The notes below the pieces were generated by a model. That model saw nothing but the letters and a program-made list of their open reading frames with translations. It did not search any database and had not been told where the DNA came from. A DNA stretch of 64,000 nucleotides from Bordetella sp051960075 (GTDB lineage Bacteria > Pseudomonadota > Gammaproteobacteria > Burkholderiales > Burkholderiaceae_B). Below are positions 16,464-24,001 of this stretch, piece by piece; within the stretch, counting starts at the first letter, position 1, and every line of letters begins with the position of its first letter. The stretch is from NCBI RefSeq assembly GCF_051960075.1, contig NZ_JBQCER010000056.1:1-64000 (forward strand), read 5' to 3'. The position numbers were made by a program, and so were the translations under genes.

Positions 16464-17492
16464 ATGCGTACATCCAAAGTCGTGCACGTCGTGAGCTGCC
16501 ACGCCGAAGGCGAGGTCGGCGATGTCATCGTGGGCGGGGTCGCCGCGCCGCCGGGCGCGACGGTCTGGGAGCAGTCCCGCTGGATCGCCCAGGACGAGAC
16601 GCTGCGCAATTTCGTGCTGAACGAGCCGCGCGGCGGCGTGTTCCGGCACGTCAATCTGCTGGTGCCGCCCAAGAACCCCAAGGCGCAGATGGGCTGGATC
16701 ATCATGGAGCCCGCGGACACGCCGCCCATGTCCGGCTCCAACTCGATCTGCGTGTCGACCGTGCTGCTGGACACCGGCATCATTCCCATGCAGGAGCCGG
16801 TCACCCGCATGGTGCTCGAGGCGCCTGGCGGGCTGATCGAGGTGCAGGCCGAGTGCCGCAACGGCAAGGCCGAGCGCATCCGTGTGCGCAATGTGCCGGC
16901 TTTCGCCGGCAAGCTCGACGCCAGGCTCGAGGTCGAGGGCATGGGCACGCTCACGGTCGATACGGCGTACGGCGGCGACAGCTTCGTCATCGTCGATGCA
17001 GCCTCGGCGGGCCTGAGCCTGGAACCCGATCAGGCGCGCGACCTGGCCCAGGCCGGCATGAAGATCACCAAGGCCGCCAACGAGCAGCTCGGCTTCAAGC
17101 ATCCGGCCAACGACTGGAATCACATTTCCTTCTGTCAGTTCACCAACCCCGTCGCGATGAAAGACGGCGTGCTGACGGGCAAGAACGCCGTGGCGATCCG
17201 CCCCGGCAAGATCGACCGCTCCCCGACCGGCACGGGCTGCTCGGCGCGCATGGCGGTGCTGCATGCAAAGGGACAGATGAGAGTGGGCGACCGCTTTGTC
17301 GGCGTCTCGCTCATCGACACCGAGTTTCATTGCAAGATCGACGGCGCCGTCGACATCAACGGCACGCCGGGCATCGTGCCCGTTATTTCGGGCCGCGCCT
17401 GGATCGTCGGCACGCACCAGCTCATGGTGGATCCCGACGACCCCTTCCAGGCGGGGTATCGCCTTTCCGATACGTGGCCGACGGAACTTTGA
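16464..17492 (+). CDS. proline racemase superfamily protein with Ser/Thr in place of both catalytic Cys
   Basis: A 342-residue member of the superfamily that includes proline racemase, 4-hydroxyproline epimerase and trans-3-hydroxyproline dehydratase. The two half-sites are visible: PPMSGSNSICVST (from about residue 87) and DRSPTGTGCSARMAVLHAKGQ (about 250-270). In racemases these positions are Cys and Cys; here they are Ser90 and a Thr near 254. Proton abstraction by two cysteines is therefore ruled out, and racemisation of proline is unlikely. Thr at the second site is typical of the dehydratase branch, but that branch keeps Cys at the first. No hydroxyproline genes are next to it, so the true reaction is open. 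Confidence 0.85.
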   Translation: MRTSKVVHVVSCHAEGEVGDVIVGGVAAPPGATVWEQSRWIAQDETLRNFVLNEPRGGVFRHVNLLVPPKNPKAQMGWIIMEPADTPPMSGSNSICVSTVLLDTGIIPMQEPVTRMVLEAPGGLIEVQAECRNGKAERIRVRNVPAFAGKLDARLEVEGMGTLTVDTAYGGDSFVIVDAASAGLSLEPDQARDLAQAGMKITKAANEQLGFKHPANDWNHISFCQFTNPVAMKDGVLTGKNAVAIRPGKIDRSPTGTGCSARMAVLHAKGQMRVGDRFVGVSLIDTEFHCKIDGAVDINGTPGIVPVISGRAWIVGTHQLMVDPDDPFQAGYRLSDTWPTEL

Positions 17493-17567
17493 TCCGTCCC
17501 GCCGCGTTCCTCTGGGCGGCGGCGCTAAGCCCTTGTCCTGACTGGGTTTAATCGGGCCTGGCGGGCG

Positions 17568-17573
17568 TATAAT
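17568..17573 (+). promoter_or_regulatory. -10 element upstream of hemA
   Basis: A perfect TATAAT lies 29 bases before the hemA start codon, positioned for initiation near 17580 and a short leader. No good -35 hexamer is seen 16-18 bases upstream. Confidence 0.4.
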
Positions 17574-17601
17574 CCGGGCTGTTTCCCGCAGTGCGCCTGC
17601 C

Positions 17602-18876
17602 ATGTCCGTTGCCGTTTTCACCTTTGGCCTGAACCACACCTCCGCGCCGGTTTCCGTGCGCGAGCGGGTGGCTCTGTCCGACGACCTGCTCAAGCCCGCG
17701 CTGGCGGGGTTGCGTTCGGCGTTCGGCGGCGCGGTGCGCGAGGCGGCGATCCTGTCCACCTGCAACCGCACCGAGATCTACTGCGCCGCCGAGGCGCAGG
17801 CGGCCGAGACCCTGCCGTTCTGGCTGGCCGAGCACAATCGGCTCGACACCGACCTGATCCAGCCGCATCTGTACCGTCACGACCAGGACGCCGCTGTGCG
17901 TCACGCCTTCCGCGTGGCGAGCGGGCTGGATTCGATGGTGCTGGGCGAGCCGCAGATCCTGGGGCAGATGAAAGACGCGGTGCGCGCCGCCGACGAGGCG
18001 GGGTCGCTGGGCATGCTGCTGCATCAGCTTTTCCAGCGCTCGTTCTCGGTGGCCAAAGAGGTGCGCACGCAGACGGCCATCGGTACGCAATCGGTGTCCA
18101 TGGCCGCGGCGGCCGTGCGGTTGGCCGAGCGGGTGTTCGGCCAGTTGGGCCAGGCCCGGGTGCTGTTCATCGGCGCGGGCGAAATGATCGAGCTGTGCGC
18201 CACGCATTTCGCCGCGCGCAAGCCCAAGAGCATGATGGTGGCCAATCGCACGGTCGAACGCGCCGAGTCGCTGGCAGTGCGGTTCGGCGCCCACACGATG
18301 AAGCTGGCCGATCTGCCCGAGCGCTTGGCCGATTTCGATGTCGTGGTGTCTTGCACGGCGAGTTCGCTGCCGATTCTGGGCCTGGGCATGGTCGAGCGCG
18401 CCGTCAGGCAGCGCCGCCACAAGCCTATCGTCATGGTCGACCTGGCCGTGCCGCGCGATATCGAGTCCGAAGTCGCCCGCCTGTCCGACGTGTACCTGTA
18501 TTCGGTGGACGATCTGGGCCGGGTGGTGCAGAGCGGCGCCGATGCGCGTCGTTCGGCGGTGGTGCAGGCCGAAGCCATCATCGATACGCGGGTGCAGGGC
18601 TTCATGCGCTGGCTGGAGTCGCGCGAGACGGTGCCGGTGATCCATGATCTGCAGCAGGCCGCCGCCGACGTGCAGGCGGCCGAGCTCGAGCGCGCGCGGC
18701 GCCTGCTGGCGCGCGGCGAGTCGCCCGAGGCGGTGCTCGAACAACTGGCGCACGGCCTTACGCAAAAGTACCTGCACGGCCCGATGGCGGCGCTCAATCA
18801 CAGCGACGGCGACGAACGCCGCCAATTGCTGGCGATGGTGCCGCGCCTGTTTCCCGGCAAAGACTCGCGCCGTTAG
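17602..18876 (+). CDS. hemA: glutamyl-tRNA reductase
   Basis: A 424-residue NADPH enzyme that reduces glutamyl-tRNA to glutamate-1-semialdehyde, the first step of C5 haem synthesis. The N-terminal FGLNHTSAPVSVRER and the catalytic cysteine block LSTCNRTEIYC (near residue 52) are intact. So are GLDSMVLGEPQILGQMK (about 111) and the NADPH-domain strand RVLFIGAGEMIELCA; the C-terminal third is the helical dimerisation domain. It is followed by prfA and prmC, the usual hemA-prfA-prmC order. Presence of the C5 pathway is standard for betaproteobacteria. Confidence 0.97.
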   Translation: MSVAVFTFGLNHTSAPVSVRERVALSDDLLKPALAGLRSAFGGAVREAAILSTCNRTEIYCAAEAQAAETLPFWLAEHNRLDTDLIQPHLYRHDQDAAVRHAFRVASGLDSMVLGEPQILGQMKDAVRAADEAGSLGMLLHQLFQRSFSVAKEVRTQTAIGTQSVSMAAAAVRLAERVFGQLGQARVLFIGAGEMIELCATHFAARKPKSMMVANRTVERAESLAVRFGAHTMKLADLPERLADFDVVVSCTASSLPILGLGMVERAVRQRRHKPIVMVDLAVPRDIESEVARLSDVYLYSVDDLGRVVQSGADARRSAVVQAEAIIDTRVQGFMRWLESRETVPVIHDLQQAAADVQAAELERARRLLARGESPEAVLEQLAHGLTQKYLHGPMAALNHSDGDERRQLLAMVPRLFPGKDSRR

Positions 18877-18964
18877 CGGCGCCGGCCGCTTTCCGCCCCA
18901 TCGCGGCGGTTTTGCTCGCGCGAGCGCCCGCCCTGTCCTTGTTTTCTCTTCGATATTCTTTTTG

Positions 18965-20047
18965 ATGAAAGCTTCCATGCGAGGCCGGCTGGAGCAGCTG
19001 GCGCATCGTCTGATCGAGGTCGACGCCCTGTTGGCCGAACCCGATTCCGCTTCCGACATGGATCGTTTCCGCAAGTTGTCGCGCGAGCGCGCCGACATCG
19101 AGCCGGTGGTCGAAGCGTTCAAGAAATTTCAGCGCACCGAAGCCGATCTGGCCGCCGCGCAGGAAATGCTGAGCGATCCCGAGATGCGCGACATGGCCGA
19201 GGAAGAGATCAAGTCCGGCAAGGTCCAGGTGGAAAAACTCGAGGCGGATCTGCAGATATTGCTGCTGCCCAAGGATCCGGACGACGGCCGCAGCCTGTTT
19301 CTGGAAATCCGCGCGGGCACCGGGGGGGACGAAAGCGCCTTGTTTTCGGGCGACCTGCTGCGCATGTACACGCGCTACGCCGAGCGCCTGGGCTGGCGCG
19401 TGGAACTGATGTCCGAAAGCCCGTCCGAGCTGGGCGGCTACAAGGAAGTGATCGCGCGCATCGACGGCGAGGGCGCATACGGTCGACTCAAATTCGAATC
19501 GGGCGCGCATCGCGTGCAGCGCGTGCCGGCCACCGAATCGCAGGGTCGCATTCATACGTCGGCCTGCACGGTGGCCATCATGCCCGAGGCCGACGCCGTG
19601 GGCGAGATCGTGATCAACCCCAACGATCTGCGCATCGATACCTTCCGCGCCAGCGGCGCGGGCGGGCAGCACATCAACAAGACCGACTCGGCGGTGCGCA
19701 TCACTCACCTGCCCACGGGCCTGGTGGTGGAATGTCAGGACGACCGCTCGCAGCATCGCAACAAGGACAAGGCCATGCAGGTGCTGGCGGCGCGCCTGAA
19801 AGACAAAGAGCAGCGCGAACGCCACAGCAAAGAGGCGGCCGAGCGCAAGAGCCTGGTCGGCTCCGGCGATCGGTCCGAGCGCATCCGCACCTACAACTTT
19901 CCGCAGGGGCGCCTGACGGATCACCGCATCAATCTCACGCTGTACAAGCTGCTGCAGATCATGGATGGCGATCTGGACGAGCTGACCGGCGCGCTGATCG
20001 CCGAGCACCAGGCCGAGCAATTGGCCGCGCTGGGCGATCAGGTATAG
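18965..20047 (+). CDS. prfA: peptide chain release factor 1
   Basis: A 360-residue factor that reads UAA and UAG stop codons. The RF1-specific tripeptide is Pro-Ala-Thr in RVPATESQGRIHTS, and the universal GGQ is in FRASGAGGQHINKTDSAVRITH; the Gln of that motif is the likely substrate of the methylase encoded next door. The ATG at 18965 gives the standard family length; the open frame extends upstream but into hemA. prmC begins 26 bases after the stop, forming an operon. Confidence 0.97.
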   Translation: MKASMRGRLEQLAHRLIEVDALLAEPDSASDMDRFRKLSRERADIEPVVEAFKKFQRTEADLAAAQEMLSDPEMRDMAEEEIKSGKVQVEKLEADLQILLLPKDPDDGRSLFLEIRAGTGGDESALFSGDLLRMYTRYAERLGWRVELMSESPSELGGYKEVIARIDGEGAYGRLKFESGAHRVQRVPATESQGRIHTSACTVAIMPEADAVGEIVINPNDLRIDTFRASGAGGQHINKTDSAVRITHLPTGLVVECQDDRSQHRNKDKAMQVLAARLKDKEQRERHSKEAAERKSLVGSGDRSERIRTYNFPQGRLTDHRINLTLYKLLQIMDGDLDELTGALIAEHQAEQLAALGDQV

Positions 20048-20073
20048 CGCCAACGGATTCCAGGGCCGAAACC

Positions 20074-20886
20074 GTGACGCGCATCTGCGACCTCCTCGAC
20101 GACGCCGGCCTGCCGCGCCTGGAAGCGCGCATGCTGCTCGAGCATGTGCTGGACAAGCCGCGCGCGTGGCTGCTGGCACACGATACCGATGCGGCCGAGC
20201 CGCGCGTGCAGGCCTCGTACATGGCCTTGGTCCGGCGGCGCCTGGCGGGCGAGCCCATGGCCTACTTGGTGGGCGCGCGCGAATTCATGGGCCATGCGTT
20301 CCGCGTGACGCCCGACGTGCTCATCCCCAGGCCCGACACCGAACTGCTGGTCGAAACCGCCGTGGCCTCGCTGCAAGGCAGGCCGGGCGCGCGCGTGCTG
20401 GATCTGGGCACGGGCAGCGGCGCCATCGCGGTGTCGATCGCGCTGGCCTGCCCGCACGTGCACGTGGCCGCCACCGACCGCAGCGCCGCGGCGCTGGCCG
20501 TGGCCCGGGACAACGCCCACGCACTGGGCGCGAACGTGCATTTCTATCAAGGCGACTGGTATGAGGCTTTGCCCGCGGGCGAGCGCTTCGACGTAATCGT
20601 GAGCAATCCGCCCTACATCGCCAGCAACGATGCCCACCTGGCCCAGGGCGACCTGCGCTTCGAGCCGCGCGGCGCGCTGACCGACGGCGGCAACGGCCTG
20701 GCCGACCTGGCAAGCATCGTCGTGGGGGCCGTATGCCGCCTTAATCCCGGCGGCCAGCTCTGGCTGGAACACGGCTGGGATCAGGCCGAAATCGTGCGCG
20801 ACATGCTGGTCCAGGCCGACTTCGAAGACGTGATTAGCCACACCGATTTAGCGGGAATAGAGCGTATTTCTGGCGGAAAACTATAA
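20074..20886 (+). CDS. prmC: release factor glutamine methyltransferase
   Basis: A 270-residue SAM-dependent enzyme that methylates the GGQ glutamine of release factors. It starts with GTG. The N-terminal helical domain (residues 1-70) precedes the methyltransferase core: VLDLGTGSGAIAVSIAL is SAM motif I (about 110), and VSNPPYIASND is the NPPY catalytic motif (about 175). Family length is about 275. Its position after prfA is the conserved operon order. Confidence 0.95.
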   Translation: MTRICDLLDDAGLPRLEARMLLEHVLDKPRAWLLAHDTDAAEPRVQASYMALVRRRLAGEPMAYLVGAREFMGHAFRVTPDVLIPRPDTELLVETAVASLQGRPGARVLDLGTGSGAIAVSIALACPHVHVAATDRSAAALAVARDNAHALGANVHFYQGDWYEALPAGERFDVIVSNPPYIASNDAHLAQGDLRFEPRGALTDGGNGLADLASIVVGAVCRLNPGGQLWLEHGWDQAEIVRDMLVQADFEDVISHTDLAGIERISGGKL

Positions 20887-21087
20887 TCGTGTCGATATCT
20901 GGCGGTTTTGAGCCGGCGGCATTGAAACGCCGCCAGCCGAGGACCCCGGAGCAATCCGAAGCGCGGGGCGGTCGTCCGCAGCCCACCGGGCGAGCATCGG
21001 AATTGCGCAGGGCAGCCTCGGCGGCTTAAGCGCTACAAAGCCGGCCGCACCGACATTCTGCAAGTTTCAATTTCATTCGAGAACCCA
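20887..21087 (+). other. 201-base intergenic leader before grxD with possible structure
   Basis: A TATAAT spans 20882-20887 at the end of prmC, with no -35 match, so transcription could start near 20893 and give an almost 200-base grxD leader. Seven-bp arms CTGGCGG (20899-20905) and CCGCCAG (20930-20936) can pair over a 24-base loop. No gene was recognised here. Whether the stem is a weak terminator of prmC or a leader structure is not decidable by eye. Confidence 0.3.
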
Positions 21088-21414
21088 ATGAGCGACGTCA
21101 AAGAATTCATCCGCGAAACCGTGACCACCCACCCCGTGGTGTTGTTCATGAAAGGCACGGCTCAGTTTCCGCAGTGCGGCTTTTCGGGCCGCGCCATCCA
21201 GATCCTCAAGGACAACGGCGTCAAGAAGCTCGTCACCGTCAACGTCCTGGAAGACGACGAAGTGCGCCAGGGCATCAAGGACTTCTCGAGCTGGCCCACC
21301 ATTCCCCAGCTCTATGTTCAGGGCGAATTCGTCGGCGGCTCGGACATCATGGCCGAGATGAACGAAAACGGCGAGCTCAAGAAGCTGCTCGACGGCTCGG
21401 GTGCCACGGCCTGA
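21088..21414 (+). CDS. grxD: monothiol glutaredoxin Grx4
   Basis: A 108-residue CGFS-type glutaredoxin that carries and transfers [2Fe-2S] clusters. The active site FPQCGFSGRAIQIL (about residues 27-40) holds the single cysteine. The TVNVLEDDEVRQGIKDFSSWPTIPQLYVQGEF region carries the TIPQ cis-proline and the GGSDIMAEM helix follows, both involved in glutathione binding. The start has no close competitor. ubiX begins 31 bases downstream, so the two may be co-transcribed. Confidence 0.96.
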   Translation: MSDVKEFIRETVTTHPVVLFMKGTAQFPQCGFSGRAIQILKDNGVKKLVTVNVLEDDEVRQGIKDFSSWPTIPQLYVQGEFVGGSDIMAEMNENGELKKLLDGSGATA

Positions 21415-21445
21415 TCGGCCTGGCGCGAGCGGGTTTCAAGCCATC

Positions 21446-22006
21446 ATGCGCCGCCTGGTCATCGGCATCACGGGCGCCACGGGCGCCATTTACGCCGTGC
21501 GCATGCTGCAGGCTTTGCAAGGCGTGCCGGACGTCGAATCGCATCTGGTCATTTCGACTTCCGGTGTGCTCAACATCAAGCACGAACTGGACATCGGCCG
21601 GCACGAGGTGCAGGCCATGGCCGATCACGTGCATAACGTGCGCGACGTCGGCGCCACGCTGGCCAGCGGCGCCTTCCGTACCGCGGGCATGGTGATCGCG
21701 CCGTGTTCCATGCGCACGCTGGCGGCCGTGGCGCAGGGGCTGTCCGACAACCTCATCACCCGTGCAGCCGACGTGACCTTGAAAGAGCGCCGCCGCCTGG
21801 TGCTGATGGTGCGCGAGACGCCGTTCAACCTGGCGCACCTGCGCAATATGACCGCCGTGACCGAGATGGGTGGCATAGTCTTTCCGCCGCTGCCGGCGTT
21901 CTATCATCGCCCGCAGTCCATCGAAGAGATGGTGGACCACACCGTGGCGCGGGTGCTCGAGCTGTTCGATATCGAGGTGCCCGGTCCGACCTGGGAAGGC
22001 ACCTGA
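21446..22006 (+). CDS. ubiX: flavin prenyltransferase UbiX
   Basis: A 186-residue homododecameric flavoprotein that prenylates FMN to supply the cofactor of the UbiD decarboxylase in ubiquinone synthesis. The N-terminal RRLVIGITGATGAIYAVRML binds FMN. GMVIAPCSMRTLAAVAQGLSDNLI and KERRRLVLMVRETPFNLAHLRNM (about 130) are the conserved prenyl-phosphate and FMN loops. The ATG at 21446 fits the family length; a start 45 bases upstream lacks support. Confidence 0.95.
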   Translation: MRRLVIGITGATGAIYAVRMLQALQGVPDVESHLVISTSGVLNIKHELDIGRHEVQAMADHVHNVRDVGATLASGAFRTAGMVIAPCSMRTLAAVAQGLSDNLITRAADVTLKERRRLVLMVRETPFNLAHLRNMTAVTEMGGIVFPPLPAFYHRPQSIEEMVDHTVARVLELFDIEVPGPTWEGT

Positions 22007-22020
22007 CCGGGCGGCGCAGG

Positions 22021-22680
22021 TCAATCCTTCGGCGTCGCCTCGGCGAACGGGTGAAACTCGCGCGTGGCGGGATCGCGCACGAACAGCATGCCGGTGGCCA
22101 CGCCGAAATAGGCGCCATGCAGATCCAGCTGGCCGGCCGCGAAGCGGCTGCGTATCGACGGGAAGGTCAGCAGATTGGCCAGGCTGTGCTCGATCACGGC
22201 CAATTCCAGGCGCTTGATGTCGGTGTCGCGATCGCCGGCGTCGGGCTGCATCTTCAAGCGATCGGCCACGGGCTTGATCTGCGACATCCACTTGCCGATG
22301 AAGTCCATTTTGGAGAGCGGCTCGGCATTGTCGTGGAAAGCGCGGATGCCGCCGCACGACGCATGTCCCAGCACGACGATGTGCTTGACGTTCAGTCCGC
22401 TGACCGCGAATTCGATGGCTGCGCTGGTGCCATGATAGGACGACGTGGCGGCGTCGATTTCGCAGGGAGGGACCAGGCTCGCCACGTTGCGGACCACGAA
22501 CATCTCGCCCGGACCGGCATCGAAAATGACTTCGGGCGAGACGCGCGAGTCGCTGCAGCCGATAATGAGCACCTCGGGGCGTTGTCCTCGCTCGGCCAGG
22601 GCCTGGTAGCGGCTAAGCTCGCTGGGCAGGCGGCCATTGAGAAAGGACTGGTAGCCGTCGGTGAGTCGTTGGGGAAACAT
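22021..22680 (-). CDS. can: beta-class carbonic anhydrase
   Basis: A 219-residue zinc enzyme that interconverts CO2 and bicarbonate. Zinc ligands are visible in IIGCSDSRVSPE (Cys and Asp near residue 42-44) and LGHASCGGIRA (His and Cys near 103-106). Bicarbonate supply would feed the PEP carboxylase encoded just beyond, among other carboxylases; that link is inference. The ATG at 22680 is favoured over the longer frame, which runs across the divergent gene's promoter. Confidence 0.93.
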   Translation of the reverse strand: MFPQRLTDGYQSFLNGRLPSELSRYQALAERGQRPEVLIIGCSDSRVSPEVIFDAGPGEMFVVRNVASLVPPCEIDAATSSYHGTSAAIEFAVSGLNVKHIVVLGHASCGGIRAFHDNAEPLSKMDFIGKWMSQIKPVADRLKMQPDAGDRDTDIKRLELAVIEHSLANLLTFPSIRSRFAAGQLDLHGAYFGVATGMLFVRDPATREFHPFAEATPKD

Positions 22681-22816
22681 GGGGGCCTTTGAATGAGTGG
22701 GGCGCTGACGACATTTTCCCACATCGGCCGAGCCGCCTCGCCGGGAATGTGCGCAAGCCGCCCGGAAAAACGCCTTGTACAGTAAAGACATTCGCGTCCG
22801 GATTTTCGGAGGATTT

Positions 22817-23140
22817 ATGGTTTGCCTTACCCGTATCCGCCTTGTTGCGGCCGCCTTGACGGTGTGTTGTGCCGTGCCGGCCTGGAGCCAGACACTGACG
22901 CTGCCGCAACAGCGCATGAACTACTGCAATTTTGTCGCCACATCACAGGGGTTGCAGGGCGATTCGCGCAAAGCCTATCTGACTGCCTGCATTAACGGCC
23001 AGAATCCGACGGCCGCCGCGATCAACAAGCCCTTGACCGTCGAGCAGCAGAGAACGGCGGCCTGCGAGGCGCAGGCCGACACGCAGCGGCTGGGCGGCGA
23101 GGCGCGCAGGACGTTCTTGAAGTCCTGCGTGAGGATGTAG
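22817..23140 (+). CDS. small secreted PsiF-repeat protein
   Basis: A 107-residue protein with a signal peptide (hydrophobic residues 8-22, cleavage expected near AWSQ). The mature part holds two repeats of the PsiF type. The first is QQRMNYCNFVATSQGLQGDSRKAYLTAC in sense, the second QQRTAACEAQADTQRLGGEARRTFLKSC; each carries two cysteines about 20 apart. The founding member is a phosphate-starvation-inducible E. coli protein of unknown function. The ATG at 22817 has a strong CGGAGG ribosome site. A disulfide per repeat in the periplasm is likely (inference). Confidence 0.85.
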   Translation: MVCLTRIRLVAAALTVCCAVPAWSQTLTLPQQRMNYCNFVATSQGLQGDSRKAYLTACINGQNPTAAAINKPLTVEQQRTAACEAQADTQRLGGEARRTFLKSCVRM

Positions 23141-23226
23141 ACGGCCAGCGTTTTGTTCTGCGGCGCGTTGCCGGGGCAGGCGTCGAGGCGCCGATTTCCG
23201 CGAAATTCACCGGCCTTCGGCCGCCG

Positions 23227-23886
23227 TCACGGATGACCGGCCGGTGTCGTTGCGGGTGTCGTTGCGGGTGTCGCCGTGGGCGATGCTGCGGGCGCCGCCT
23301 GGACGGGCGCCGGCGGCGTCGGGGTTGTCGGATGCGTCGCGGTGGTGGCGCGCTTGACGGCAGGCGCTTTGGTGCGAGTGTGAGCAGGCGGCACCGGGGT
23401 GCGGTGCTTGCTCCAGTTGTAAAGCTCGGGCTTGCGGTAGGTATAGGTCTTTTTGGGGACGGGCTTGGCCACCGGCTTGGGATGGACGACAGCCTTGTGC
23501 ACAGGCGCGCGTCGGATACGGACCGGCTTGGGCGGTGGCGGTGGCGGTGGCGGCAGCGCCGCGCTCACCGGGATATAGCGGGCGAAGGTCAGGGGCGTGG
23601 AAGCCCTAATATGCCAGGTCTGGCCGGGAGCCAGATCGGAGTCGGCATGTTCCACCAGGCGGCCGACTTCCTGGCCGCTTTCGTCGTACAGGGCGAAGGT
23701 GACCTTGGGCGCCGGCTGCGTAATCGGGCTGTTGTTGGTGTAACTGCCATAGATGATGGTCTGGCCCATCAGGAGATCGCGCGTGGCGGCCAGGTCGTAG
23801 ACCGCATGGTCGCGCCGCAGGTTTTGCGCGCAGGCCGGCCCGCACAGCAAGGCGAGCAGCAACAAGGCGACAAAACGGACGGTCAT
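23227..23886 (-). CDS. secreted proline-rich protein with FxLYD-like domain
   Basis: A 219-residue exported protein. Residues 1-20 form a signal peptide ending at ACAQ. Residues about 30-105 look like a beta-sandwich of the FxLYD kind (TFALYDESGQEVGRL, followed by an APGQTWHIRA strand). A run of eight prolines near 112-119 follows, and the last 100 residues are low complexity, rich in Pro, Lys, Thr and Ala. The basic Pro-rich tail suggests wall or outer-membrane contact, but no function can be given. It is downstream of, and probably independent from, the ppc gene. Confidence 0.75.
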   Translation of the reverse strand: MTVRFVALLLLALLCGPACAQNLRRDHAVYDLAATRDLLMGQTIIYGSYTNNSPITQPAPKVTFALYDESGQEVGRLVEHADSDLAPGQTWHIRASTPLTFARYIPVSAALPPPPPPPPKPVRIRRAPVHKAVVHPKPVAKPVPKKTYTYRKPELYNWSKHRTPVPPAHTRTKAPAVKRATTATHPTTPTPPAPVQAAPAASPTATPATTPATTPAGHP

Positions 23887-24001
23887 ATCAGGTTCCGGTA
23901 AGGCGTAAAGCGGCGCGTGCGGCACCACGTAATGGGTATTACGGGCGCCTGAGCCCGGAATTTAAGCGCTTGCGCCCGACAAGGGTGTAACAGCCGAGCG
24001 C

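Noticed and set aside
23141..23226. CGGCC-TTC-GGCCG hairpin after the PsiF-like gene
   Set aside because: A five-bp stem without a U-run in DNA this GC-rich is expected by chance, so it was not listed as a terminator.
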